Shown here one piece after another: positions 1 through 9,324 of a stretch of 64,000 nt of DNA (within the stretch, counting starts at the first letter, position 1; every line of letters begins with the position of its first letter). The translations under genes and the position numbers were made by a program. Source of the DNA: Ctena decussata (lineage: Eukaryota; Mollusca; Bivalvia; Lucinida; Lucinidae); assembly GCA_963989385.1 (NCBI GenBank), contig OZ022511.1:26158503-26222502 (forward strand), read 5' to 3'. The notes beneath the pieces were generated by a model. That model worked only from the letters and a program-made list of their open reading frames with translations, did no database searches and was not told the origin of the DNA.

Positions 1-1
1 G

Positions 2-2115
2 AGTGTTACAGAAGTCCGTAGCTTCCTGGGGTTATGTAGCTATTATAGACGATTCATATCCGGGTTCGCCACAATCGCAAAGCCTTTGCATCAACTGACT
101 GAAAAGGGACGAAAATTTGTATGGACAGAGGATCATCAAACGGCCTTTGAAAGTTTGAAAGAGCATTTAACTAAGGCACCGATTTTAGTTTATCCAGATT
201 TTTCAAAGCATTTCATCTTGGATACCGATGCAAGTGATACTAGCATTGGAGCAGTATTATCATAAGTCCGTGATGGGAAAGAAAGGGTAATTTGTTTTGG
301 AAGTAGATCGCTTAGCAAGTCTGAAAGAAAGTACTGTGTAACAAGAAAAGAATTACTTTCTTTGATCTATTTTGTGAAATACTACCGCCACTATCTGCTA
401 GGTAAAAAGTTCAAAATTCGGACTGACCACAACTTGCTACGATGGCTAATGAAGACAAAGGAACCAGAAGGTCAACTAGCACGGTGGATTGACACATTGT
501 CCTCATATCAGTTTGAAGTAGAACATCGGCCTGGACGTAAGCATTCTAATGCTGATGCAATGAGTAGGATTCCTTGCAGACAATGTGGGAGGAATTCAGC
601 AGAAGAACCCGTGCAGATTCATTCTGTAATGCAAGTGGATGAAAATGAAAAATGTGATATGAGAGAGGCTCAAAAGAAAGATAAAGATATCGCATTAGTT
701 GTTTCGTGGCTACAGAAAAATGAGAAACCGTCTTGGAGTGAGGTCAACAAATGTAGTGCTTTAGCGAAATCATACTGGTCACAGTATGATAGACTTCAGA
801 TTGAAAATGGTATATTATACAGAAAGTGGTTTGAGAAAGGCAAGGTAACAAGAAAACAAAAGATTGTGCCGAAATTGCTGAAAGGTGAAATATTAAAACT
901 GTGTCATGATGAAAAGACAGGAGGTCATTTTGGAGTGCGAAAACACTGGCTAAAGTGCGTAATCAATACTACTGGGCTGGATTACAGGGTGATGTTCGTA
1001 ACTGGGTAAAGAGCTGCGAAATATGTTCTAAGAGAAAGTCACCACCTAAGGCTAAACGAGCGCCCATGCAGTTAGTAGGAGCTGGGTATCCCATGGAACG
1101 CATAACTACCGATATCATGGGGCCATTACCCGAGACTGCATTCGGCAATAAATATATTTTAGTCATAAGTGATTATTTCACTAAGTGGGTCGAAGCAATA
1201 GCAATCCCCGATCAAACCGCCGTAACAGTAGCAGACGCACTTGTAGAAGAAGTTGTCAGTAAGTTTGGGACTCCTGCATATGTCCATTCAGACCAGGGTA
1301 GGCAGTTTGAAGGTACTGTGTATCAAGAAATGTGCAGGCTCCTCAACATTAAGAAAACCCGAACAACTCCCTTTCATCCCCAAAGCGATGGCATGGTGGA
1401 GCGTTACAACAAAACACTTGCAAGGCTATTGGGTTCGTTCATTAACGAAGATCATACTGATTGGGATCAGTTACTTCCCTATGTAATGATGGCCTATCGT
1501 TCGTCAGAGCACGAAACAACGGGTTTCACGCCAAATATGATGATGTTAGGTCGGGAAATAGCTGTTCCACTGGACATTCAGTTTGGTTCGCCAGTAGCGA
1601 CTATATGTGCAAGTGAATGGGTCAATACGTTGAAAGAAAGGCTAGATTGGGCTCATGACCTCGCCCGAAATAACATTGAATTAGAAATGGTAAGGCAAAA
1701 GCGTTATCATGATAATAAGCTTTTCTGGGAGTCTTTCAGTTCTGGTGAGAAAGTGTATGTCTATTTCCCAGTGGTTCAAAAGGGTAAATCTCGTAAACTA
1801 ACAAGCTTTTGGCGAGGTCCTTTTCTGATCATAGACAAGCTTTCCGACGTAACGTACAGAGTGAGAGATGAGAAAAGCAAAACTGAGCAAGTAGTACATA
1901 TTGATCGTATGAAAAAGTGCAATTCACGGACTGTGTTTGAAGGAGAGCAAGATGATGCAACAGTAGATGGAGAGAAAGATGATAATAATGAGATTGATCT
2001 GAATGAGTGTGAAGATGGAATCAACGAATGTCAGGATAGAGAAACAGAAATAGATTTAGGCAGAGGGCGAAGAACGCGAAAACTACCTACTAGATTTTCA
2101 GATTATGTTCTTTAA
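2..2115 (+). pseudogene. pol: pol, copy A: RNase H and integrase, disrupted
   Basis: The reading frame starting at base 2 gives the end of RT (RSFLGLCSYYRRFI) and an RNase H domain (DTDASDTSIGAVLS, then TDHNLLRWL). It stops at TAA 263-265 and then continues in the same frame. A one-base loss in the A-run at 940-943 shifts it into the frame used from 955. From there integrase is intact: the HHCC finger ends with CEICSKRK, the DDE core includes TDIMGPLP, VHSDQGRQFEG and the E of DGMVERYNKTL, and a GPF/GPY-like tail contains FWRGPFLI. Copy B has five A's in the same run and a continuous frame there. The TAA is shared with copy B (7461-7463). Two lesions make this copy non-coding for a full polyprotein. 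Confidence 0.92.
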
Positions 2116-2121
2116 TTTCAG
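2107..2121 (+). other. Candidate 3' splice site before ORF3 (copy A)
   Basis: A pyrimidine-rich run followed by TTTCAG ends at 2121, inside and just after the pol stop codon and three bases before the ORF3 ATG at 2125. It fits a metazoan splice acceptor. The identical signal lies at 9307-9321 in copy B. Its use is inferred; no transcript data are available here. Confidence 0.5.
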
Positions 2122-2124
2122 AAA

Positions 2125-2652
2125 ATGCCAAGGATACGCTTGTCAAGCCAGAAGTACAGATGCTTGTTCTGTGGAAGTGGTTTCTGGGACATGAAGTGTC
2201 TGCAGGAGCATGTGAGAACCTGTCAGCAACAGAAAGAGGAGAAGCCTCAGAAGGTTGCAGAGGGTCGAGAGCAGATGTGTGAATTTTGTTCGAAGATGTT
2301 CAGTAGGATGTCTGACCTACGCCGGCACATCCGTCGGACACGTCAGTTCGTGCCTGAGACGCCTTTGGTATCAGCTGCAGCAACATCGGTGTTGGAATGT
2401 GTGTTGCCTGTGACCTCGTCAGGGGAAGAGCTAGGAGAAGTTGCTTCTATGGATGAACTTGGCTCAGATCCTGAAATTGAACTTGTGGCAGATGAGCCAA
2501 CATCTGTGGCCATAACTTCAGAGATACTGTCGACATCGGATGATGACATTGCTACAATCAGGAAACCAACGAGACCAGTCCCTGTTGTGTGTGGCAAAAA
2601 GCCAAAACTGTCATTGGTATCGTTCTCTTTGACTTTGGAGAAAAGATTGTAG
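2125..2652 (+). CDS. ORF3 of gypsy element: zinc-finger protein (copy A)
   Basis: A 175-codon ORF with an ATG start lies 9 nt after the pol stop, where env would sit in an errantivirus. It has no signal peptide or hydrophobic segment, so it is not env-like. Residues 13-33 form a C-X2-C-X12-H-X3-C finger. Residues 52-68 begin a second finger (C-X2-C-X12-H), but the final His is replaced by Thr/Arg (HIRRTR). The rest is Ser/Asp/Glu-rich, like a disordered or activation segment. Copy B (9325-9852) keeps the frame with only a few substitutions. A second open frame overlaps its 3' end. The function is unknown; nucleic-acid binding is inferred from the fingers alone. Confidence 0.7.
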   Translation: MPRIRLSSQKYRCLFCGSGFWDMKCLQEHVRTCQQQKEEKPQKVAEGREQMCEFCSKMFSRMSDLRRHIRRTRQFVPETPLVSAAATSVLECVLPVTSSGEELGEVASMDELGSDPEIELVADEPTSVAITSEILSTSDDDIATIRKPTRPVPVVCGKKPKLSLVSFSLTLEKRL

Positions 2653-2945
2653 CCGCTGATGTAGAAACTTCAGCAAGTGTGCAGTCTCCAGTTGTTCAAA
2701 CTGAAACTGAAATACTGCCTGAGTTCACAGGTAGCACTTATACTAGGCACGTCATTTGTACTCGTCCTATGGTAACTGTCTCTACTGCGACAGCAAGCTT
2801 CAGTGTGAGGGAATATGGTGTCCAGTGTAACATGGAGAGGAGTCGTGTTGAACACCACAGGATCATTGAAACCACTAAAGTGTATAAAGAGAATGGAGCA
2901 GATGTCACTAGAAAGGAAGTTCATGAGACACGTTGGGTTGAATGA
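2544..2945 (+). CDS. ORF3 continuation in the -1 frame (copy A)
   Basis: This frame opens after a TGA at 2541-2543 and runs to a stop at 2945. It overlaps ORF3 by about 100 nt. There is no early ATG; the first plausible initiator is a GTG at 2589, so it is probably not an independent gene. It encodes a 118-residue segment with no domain I recognise, ending in a charged stretch (GADVTRKEVHETRWVE). The frame change falls around an A5 run at 2596-2600. Either an old one-base indel split a longer ORF3, or the sequence uses a -1 frameshift. The segment is identical at protein level in copy B (9744-10145). Confidence 0.45.
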
Positions 2946-3261
2946 GTGATGAGCATTATGGCTGACAATCAGATAATACTATGTTCACCTAAAATTTGTT
3001 GTTGAGATAAGTTTTCTCTAATCACAGGTTTGAAATGATACTTTCGATTTCAAGTTTAAATGATGTTTAGAGTTCTGTCCAAGGTACACAGAAGGATTTA
3101 TAGCATTGATACTGTATGTATATCCAGGAAGGATTCGTCTGAGCGGAACTCAGATATTTCTATATTGCTATTACAGTTGTATACATGTCAAACAATTCAA
3201 TCTGTCTGAAAAAAAATATATAATAATAATAAATATTTCATGAGTTAATTATCTTAAGTTG

Positions 3262-3293
3262 TAAGTCGGGACGACTTAAAGCGGAGGCGTGGG
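3262..3293 (+). other. Hairpin plus polypurine tract upstream of LTR
   Basis: A perfect 7-bp inverted repeat with a GGA loop (TAAGTCG 3262-3268, CGACTTA 3272-3278) runs straight into a purine-rich tract (3278-3293, GCGGAGGCGTGGG). The tract ends 3 nt before the TG that opens the LTR. This is the expected place for the plus-strand primer of a gypsy element. The same arrangement precedes the second LTR. Confidence 0.7.
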
Positions 3294-3442
3294 TAATGTA
3301 ATGGCTACGGTATTGAGTAAACACGGCTATTGTGTGGTGGCTATTGGCCTTAAAGCCGTTTCATGTTAGTCCGATGTTCGGCTCTTTGTTAGTTGACCTT
3401 AAGTAGCCGGGTACCAGTTGAATTAAAGCACGTGAAGCGGGC

Positions 3443-3477
3443 TATAAAAGGGCTAACGCAACCATCGACAGTCAGTC
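3443..3477 (+). promoter_or_regulatory. LTR core promoter: TATA box and initiator
   Basis: TATAAAA is at 3443-3449 and TCAGTC, an arthropod-type initiator-like element, at 3472-3477. The A at 3474 lies 31 nt from the first T of the TATA box, the usual spacing to a Pol II start. It is the most likely start of genomic RNA. The same layout is at 10644-10678. Confidence 0.75.
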
Positions 3478-3529
3478 GTCTGGTAGCTGTCACAGAAGAA
3501 AGATCGAGATAAATACAGAGGTAAATTAA

Positions 3530-3623
3530 TATTTCCTGAAAAGGAAATACATATATATTGTTTCTGAAAAGAAACAATATACTGCATGTACGAATCAATA
3601 ATTACTGAAAAGTAATTATTGAT
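3530..3623 (+). other. Three tandem hairpins with identical GAAA tetraloops
   Basis: The stems are 3530-3549, 3554-3581 and 3594-3623. All share the apex CTGAAAAG, that is a GAAA tetraloop closed by U-A and C-G pairs. The arms below the shared apex differ in sequence, yet all pair perfectly. Total stem lengths counting the U-A pair are 8, 12 and 13 bp. They begin about 55 nt downstream of the predicted transcription start, so they would lie in the RNA leader. An identical set is at 10731-10824. Confidence 0.85.
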
Positions 3624-3942
3624 AGCCTGTTTAGTTCGATTCGTAGGGTGAGCTACGGTACGGGTTTTAGTCCTGTACATATCACATTGGTTTCTGTGTA
3701 TAGAAAGAGGTGCCGACAGCTCTAAGGGATTGCTCAGAGAGAGATTAGGACGCCTGACGTTTCTGCATAGCATCGTAATTGTTAGTTCAGTGATTTAGTT
3801 TTATACCCAATTATTATTAATCATATGCGCTTAATTTCTTACGAATCATTATTCTGGAGCAGGAAGCTCTGTCCAAATTGAGATTGTATTGTGCATTTAA
3901 TAAGCATTAGAACCGCTCGGGAGGCATTGATTTGTTACATTT

Positions 3943-3960
3943 TGGTCGCAGCGTCGGGAT
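3943..3960 (+). other. Primer-binding site
   Basis: An 18-nt stretch starting TGG (TGGTCGCAGCGTCGGGAT) lies 3 nt after the LTR end. It is complementary to a tRNA 3' end carrying CCA. It resembles the Ser/Arg-type sites of other gypsy elements, but I cannot assign the tRNA without the host tRNA set. Confidence 0.65.
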
Positions 3961-4053
3961 TGAATATAAGCCAGTAACTAAGCAGAAACGTTTAAGTGTA
4001 TATATAGGTAGCGCATTTTCTGCTGATCTGTGTGACTGTTGTTTTCCTGAAAT

Positions 4054-5643
4054 ATGGATAAATCTAAAACAGTGAGTGCAGAACAAGTCTCGTTGGACAC
4101 ACCCTTGTTCAGCAGCGCTAGGGAAGGGCATGGTGCTCCACCAACCTTGAGAAAAGAGGGATCTATAGCCAGGCGGCTAGATGAATCTTTTAGCGAATCT
4201 GTTTTAAGAACTGAGCACGGTACTGCGGAACACCGAAAAAGCGCAGAAGGTGAAGGGACGCCTACAGCATGGTTGGTCATTTCTGAAATGCGCAAAATGA
4301 CTGAAGAGTTCAGACGACGTGATGAGGAGCACAGGCTGAATGAAATGCGGAAAGATGAAGACATAAGGAGGCTGATCGATGAATGTCACCGAAAAGATGA
4401 AATCATACTGTCGCTCATTACTTCTGTTAAAGAACAAATGAGTTTACCACTGGGCTCAACGACTGGTATGAGTGTGCATGGCGGGTCAAAACTGCACCAT
4501 GAATCTGAATTAGAGGCAACGCCTAAGCTACAGGAGCTTTCAGACGTTCAAAAGGGCGGAAGGTCAGAAAAGACTGCCGATGCGGTGAAGGTCGAAAGTC
4601 CAACAATGAGTGGCACATCAAAAGGGCCTAGCATTCAGCAAATGGCTAGTAAAGAACAGGAAATTGCAGAGCAGTTAACTACTGTGAAGAAGGAGTCACT
4701 AGAGCAGGTATCCACAGGGACTAGAGTGACTTCAGGTGCAAGTTTGGTTAAAAGTTCAGCTGTGAGTACGTCAGTTGCAACTGGCAAAGGAAGTAAACAG
4801 TGTTCGCAAGCTGGTACAAGTGTAATACCAAGTACGAGCAGCACTGATGCTGTTACCCTGCAGACTTCGCCACACTTTGGGATTCAGAGCTCGTCACAAT
4901 CTGGAGTGAAAATGAAGCCTGCTACGTTTGACGGGTCCTCATCCTGGATAGACTATAAAACACATTTCGATATGTGTGCTGAATTGAATAGATGGGATAA
5001 TAGACAGAAAGGCTTATATCTAGCAGTAAGCCTACGTGGCCAAGCTCAAGGTGTATTGGGAAACCTGCCAGTAGATGAAAGAAATCACTTTGACAAATTG
5101 AGCAAAGCGTTAGCGGAGCGATTCTCTCCAGATAGTCAGACAGAACTATATAGAGCTCAATTAAAAGAAAGGCAGTGGAAACATGGAGACAATATACCAG
5201 AGTTTGGACAAAGAATATTGAGACTGACCACGCTGGCATATCCTGGAGCAAGTTCAACCCTAGTTGATACCCTGGCTATGGAAAACTTTATTGATGCTAT
5301 TTCAGATGCAGAAATGCGTTTGAAAATTCAGCAGTCTAGGCCCAAAGTGTTAAATGAAGCTGTTAAAGTTGCTGTAGAATTAGAAGCGTTTGACAAGGCA
5401 GAGAGGCAGCGTCAGGCCAACAAATATATACGAGGTGCTTCTCACATGCCTGAGCATGTAGAGAAAAGTAAGTCCGAAGTAAGTAACGAGGACATTCTCA
5501 AGCGTCTTGACCAGCTTTTGCAGCATCAGTCAAAAGCTTCATTTGTGAATAGCAAACCACAGCAAGACAATAAGAGAAAAATCCTTTGCTGCAAGTGCAA
5601 AGAGCCTGGACATATGTTTCAATTGCAGGGGGTACAGGCGTAG
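4054..5643 (+). CDS. gag: gag, copy B
   Basis: A 529-codon ORF with an ATG start, the first good ATG after the primer-binding site. Residues 1-290 are polar and Ser/Thr/Glu/Lys-rich, with a coiled-coil-like charged stretch around residues 75-130. The central region (about 290-460) resembles the gypsy-type capsid (CA) domain found in many Metaviridae. A zinc knuckle begins near the C-terminus (CCKCKEPGH), but the last Cys is missing because the frame changes just after it. The protein should form the particle and bind genomic RNA. PR follows in the -1 frame with an overlap, a common gypsy arrangement. A GTGAGT splice-donor motif lies at codon 7. Confidence 0.85.
   Translation: MDKSKTVSAEQVSLDTPLFSSAREGHGAPPTLRKEGSIARRLDESFSESVLRTEHGTAEHRKSAEGEGTPTAWLVISEMRKMTEEFRRRDEEHRLNEMRKDEDIRRLIDECHRKDEIILSLITSVKEQMSLPLGSTTGMSVHGGSKLHHESELEATPKLQELSDVQKGGRSEKTADAVKVESPTMSGTSKGPSIQQMASKEQEIAEQLTTVKKESLEQVSTGTRVTSGASLVKSSAVSTSVATGKGSKQCSQAGTSVIPSTSSTDAVTLQTSPHFGIQSSSQSGVKMKPATFDGSSSWIDYKTHFDMCAELNRWDNRQKGLYLAVSLRGQAQGVLGNLPVDERNHFDKLSKALAERFSPDSQTELYRAQLKERQWKHGDNIPEFGQRILRLTTLAYPGASSTLVDTLAMENFIDAISDAEMRLKIQQSRPKVLNEAVKVAVELEAFDKAERQRQANKYIRGASHMPEHVEKSKSEVSNEDILKRLDQLLQHQSKASFVNSKPQQDNKRKILCCKCKEPGHMFQLQGVQA
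4072..4077 (+). other. Candidate 5' splice site inside gag
   Basis: GTGAGT follows the first 18 nt (six codons) of gag. It ends a phase-0 exon that carries the gag start codon. The candidate acceptor at 9321 is also phase 0 for ORF3. The pairing is an inference from sequence. Confidence 0.45.
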
Positions 5644-6292
5644 TTGAAGCTGGAATGTACTTGCCCGTTTGTGTCAATGGTATTAAAACAAATATGCTGA
5701 TAGATTCCGGTGCCACAGCATCGCTGCTTTCGACTGAAGTCTATCACAATATTCCGCTAAAAATCGTCCGAATCTGAAGCCCATTCACGGAGAAATGGTA
5801 GCAATAAACGGTATGTCACTGGAGATACTTGGTTGTGGAGAGTTTGAATTAGATATAGGAGGGTGTTGCTACCCATCAACAGTGATTGTTGCAAAGTTAA
5901 ATACAACTGGTATTTTAGGCCTTGACTTCTTATCCGCCCATGAATGTAATGTTAGCATGAAACAGAAATCAATTGATTTAGACGGGAAAATGATCAAATG
6001 CTCCATTAAAGGTAAAATGGGATGTTACAGGGTAAGCTTACTTGATACTGTCAGCATACCTCCACGCCATGAGTTAGTCACTTCAGGTCAAATTAATGAG
6101 TTTTGCAATGATATACATGGAATCGGGATTATAGAACCTACGGACAAGTTCTGTAAGGCATTAGTAGGACGAACATTGGCAACTGCTGGAGAAAACGTTC
6201 CTATTCGCCTCATGAGTCCCTCCAATGAATCGATTGTGGTACACAGGGGTACAGTTATAGGACAGTTTGAACAAGTGGATTGCACAGTTTGA
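5586..6292 (+). pseudogene. pol: Retropepsin (PR) and PR-RT linker, frameshifted
   Basis: The frame overlapping the gag end carries the aspartic protease signature LIDSGATASLLS. A one-base loss in the A-run 5759-5763 leads to a stop at 5777, and the protein continues in another frame. There the second retropepsin signature ILGLDFLSAHEC appears, a normal partner of DSGA. The linker that follows is cut by a 22-bp duplication at 6262-6305 and ends at a stop at 6292. The enzyme would cut Gag-Pol, but as read it is broken. Confidence 0.85.
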
Positions 6293-6305
6293 ACAAGTGG
6301 ATAGC
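6262..6305 (+). repeat. 22-bp tandem duplication in pol
   Basis: Two adjacent 22-nt units (6262-6283, 6284-6305) both start ACAGTTTGAACAAGTGGAT and differ at one base. Since 22 is not a multiple of three, the duplication shifts the frame between PR and RT. It looks like a replication-slippage lesion. Confidence 0.9.
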
Positions 6306-9300
6306 ACGCCAGTCAAGCAAGTGAGAGAATACGAGAAAACTACTACATTACCAACACATATGGAAGAACTTTTAAACCAGGCATCAGAGAATCTTAATGA
6401 GTCACAAACTCAGAGCGTGCGTGAGGCACTAAGGGAATATGGGGATGTCTTTGCTCTGACAGATAAAGATCTAGGACGGACAGACGTCATCCTACATGAA
6501 ATTGACACTGGTGATGCAAAACCTGTGAAGCAGAGATTGAGACGTTTACCACATTATGCTGTAGAAGAAGCTGATCGGCAAGTGGAAGATATGCTTGAGC
6601 GCGGAATAGTGGAACCTTCTAACAGTCCTTGGGCAGCTGGAGTAGTTCTTGTGAGAAAGAAGGACAATACGCTAAGATTGTGTGTTGACTACAGAGCACT
6701 AAATGCCCTGACGACAAAGGATGCCTATCCACTACCGAAAATTGATGAAACACTGGATAGTCTATCAGGAGCCTCTTGGTTTTCAACTCTCGACCTACGA
6801 ACTGGATATTGGCAGGTCGGGCTTGATCCGAAAGATAAACCTAAGACTGCATTTATTACAAGAAAAGGGGTATTCCAATTTCGGGTGCTCCCATTTGGCT
6901 TATGCAACGCCCCAGCAACGTTTGTGCGTTTAATGGAGACAGTCTTGGCTGGGTTACAATGGGATATATGTCTCATATATATTGATGATGTGATAGTTTA
7001 TGGAAAAACATTTGAAGAAGCTTTAGAAAACCTGAAATGTGTATTTATTAGATTAAGAGAAGCTAGATTAAAGCTCAAGCCACAAAAGTGCAAATTATTT
7101 AGTAAGTCTGTATCCTTTTTGGGTCATATTATATCAGACGATGGCATCGCAACAGACCCCGACAAAATTAAGGTAGTGCAACAATGGCCTATTCCAGTGA
7201 GTGTTACAGAAGTCCGTAGCTTCCTGGGGTTATGTAGCTATTATAGACGATTCATATCCGGGTTCGCCACAATCGCAAAGCCTTTGCATCAACTGACTGA
7301 AAAGGGATGAAAATTTGTATGGACAGAGGATCATCAAACGGCCTTTGAAAGTTTGAAAGAGCATTTAACTAAGGCACCGATTTTAGTTTATCCAGATTTT
7401 TCAAAGCATTTCATCTTGGATACCGATGCAAGTGATACTAGCATTGGAGCAGTATTATCATAAGTCCGTGATGGGAAAGAAAGGGTAATTTGTTTTGGAA
7501 GTAGATCGCTTAGCAAGTCTGAAAGAAAGTACTGTGTAACAAGAAAAGAATTACTTTCTTTGATCTATTTTGTGAAATACTACCGCCACTATCTGCTAGG
7601 TAAAAAGTTCAAAATTCGGACTGACCACAATTCGCTACGATGGCTAATGAAGACAAAGGAACCAGAAGGTCAACTAGCACGGTGGATTGACACATTGTCC
7701 TCATATCAGTTTGAAGTAGAACATCGGCCTGGACGTAAGCATTCTAATGCTGATGCAATGAGTAGGATTCCTTGCAGACAATGTGGGAGGAATTCAGCAG
7801 AAGAACCCGTGCAGATTCATTCTGTAATGCAAGTGGATGAAAATGAAAAATGTGATATGAGAGAGGCTCAAAAGAAAGATAAAGATATCGCATTAGTTGT
7901 TTCGTGGCTACAGAAAAATGAGAAACCGTCTTGGAGTGAGGTCAACAAATGTAGTGCTTTAGCGAAATCATACTGGTCACAGTATGATAGACTTCAGATT
8001 GAAAATGGTATATTATACAGAAAGTGGTTTGAGAAAGGCAAGGTAACAAGAAAACAAAAGATTGTGCCGAAATTGCTGAAAGGTGAAATATTAAAACTGT
8101 GTCATGATGAAAAGACAGGAGGTCATTTTGGAGTGCGAAAAACACTGGCTAAAGTGCGTAATCAATACTACTGGGCTGGATTACAGGGTGATGTTCGTAA
8201 CTGGGTAAAGAGCTGCGAAATATGTTCTAAGAGAAAGTCACCACCTAAGGCTAAACGAGCGCCCATGCAGTTAGTAGGAGCTGGGTATCCCATGGAACGC
8301 ATAACTACCGATATCATGGGGCCATTACCCGAGACTGCATTCGGCAATAAATATATTTTAGTCATAAGTGATTATTTCACTAAGTGGGTCGAAGCAATAG
8401 CAATCCCCGATCAAACCGCCGTAACAGTAGCAGACGCACTTGTAGAAGAAGTTGTCAGTAAGTTTGGGACTCCTGCATATGTCCATTCAGACCAGGGTAG
8501 GCAGTTTGAAGGTACTGTGTATCAAGAAATGTGCAGGCTCCTCAACATTAAGAAAACCCGAACAACCTTCCTTTCATCCCCAAAGCGATGGCATGGTGGA
8601 GCGTTACAACAAAACACTTGCAAGGCTATTGGGTTCGTTCATTAACGAAGATCATACTGATTGGGATCAGTTACTTCCCTATGTAATGATGGCCTATCGT
8701 TCGTCAGAGCACGAAACAACGGGTTTCACGCCAAATATGATGATGTTAGGTCGGGAAATAGCTGTTCCACTGGACATTCAGTTTGGTTCGCCAGTAGCGA
8801 CTATATGTGCAAGTGAATGGGTCAATACGTTGAAAGAAAGGCTAGATTGGGCTCATGACCTCGCCCGAAATAACATTGAATTAGAAATGGTAAGGCAAAA
8901 GCGTTATCATGATAATAAGCTTTTCTGGGAGTCTTTCAGTTCTGGTGAGAAAGTGTATGTCTATTTCCCAGTGGTTCAAAAGGGTAAATCTCATAAACTA
9001 ACAAGCTTTTGGCGAGGTCCTTTTCTGATCATAGACAAGCTTTCCGACGTAACGTACAGAGTGAGAGATGAGAAAAGCAAAACTGAGCAAGTAGTACATA
9101 TTGATCGTATGAAAAAGTGCAATTCACGGACTGTGTTTGAAGGAGAGCAAGATGATGCAACAGTAGATGGAGAGAAAGATGATAATAATGAGATTGATCT
9201 GAATGAGTGTGAAGATGGAATCAACGAATGTCAGGATAGAGAAACAGAAATAGATTTAGGCAGAGGGCGAAGCACGCGAAAACTACCTACTAGATTTTCA

Positions 9301-9315
9301 GATTATGTTCTTTAA
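6267..9315 (+). pseudogene. pol: pol, copy B: RT, RNase H and integrase, disrupted
   Basis: RT is intact over 6267-7307: it contains LCVDYRALNALT, the FSTLDLRTGYWQ block and the catalytic YIDD of LIYIDDVIVYG. The frame stops at TGA 7308-7310, where copy A has CGA, a CpG-type transition. It stops again at TAA 7461-7463, shared with copy A. RNase H and the integrase HHCC and DD parts are open to about 8565. There an indel absent from copy A changes frame, and the rest (second half of the core and the GPF/GPY tail) is read from there to 9315. The enzyme would reverse-transcribe and integrate the element. As it stands it is inactive and could move only if supplied in trans. Confidence 0.93.
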
Positions 9316-9321
9316 TTTCAG
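9307..9321 (+). other. Candidate 3' splice site before ORF3 (copy B)
   Basis: Same pyrimidine tract and TTTCAG as in copy A, ending at 9321, three bases before the ORF3 ATG at 9325. The exon would start in phase 0 relative to ORF3. Confidence 0.5.
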
Positions 9322-9324
9322 AAA

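Larger units (their letters stand above)
1..3939 (+). mobile_element. Ty3/gypsy LTR retrotransposon, copy A (3' part)
   Basis: The window opens inside pol of a gypsy-type element that runs through RNase H, integrase, a zinc-finger ORF and a polypurine tract into an LTR at 3297-3939. The sequence 1-3939 is repeated at 7199-11140 with roughly a dozen substitutions and a few one-base indels. The 5' part lies outside the window. The 3' LTR is also the 5' LTR of copy B, so the two elements form an LTR-internal-LTR-internal-LTR tandem. The order PR-RT-RH-IN in copy B assigns the family to Ty3/gypsy (Metaviridae). Confidence 0.95.
3297..3939 (+). repeat. LTR shared by copies A and B (643 bp)
   Basis: The LTR begins TGTAATGG and ends TTGTTACA, giving a 5-bp terminal inverted repeat TGTAA/TTACA. 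Its boundaries are set by comparison with 10498-11140: the sequences match from a little upstream of 3297 and diverge right after 3939/11140. The two LTRs have equal length and differ at one site (T at 3761, A at 10962). It contains a TATA box, an initiator-like element and three hairpins, described separately. I found no convincing AATAAA inside the LTR. Confidence 0.95.

Noticed and set aside
2125..2945. ORF3 as an envelope gene
   Set aside because: No signal peptide, transmembrane segment, furin-like site or glycosylation-rich ectodomain; zinc fingers instead.
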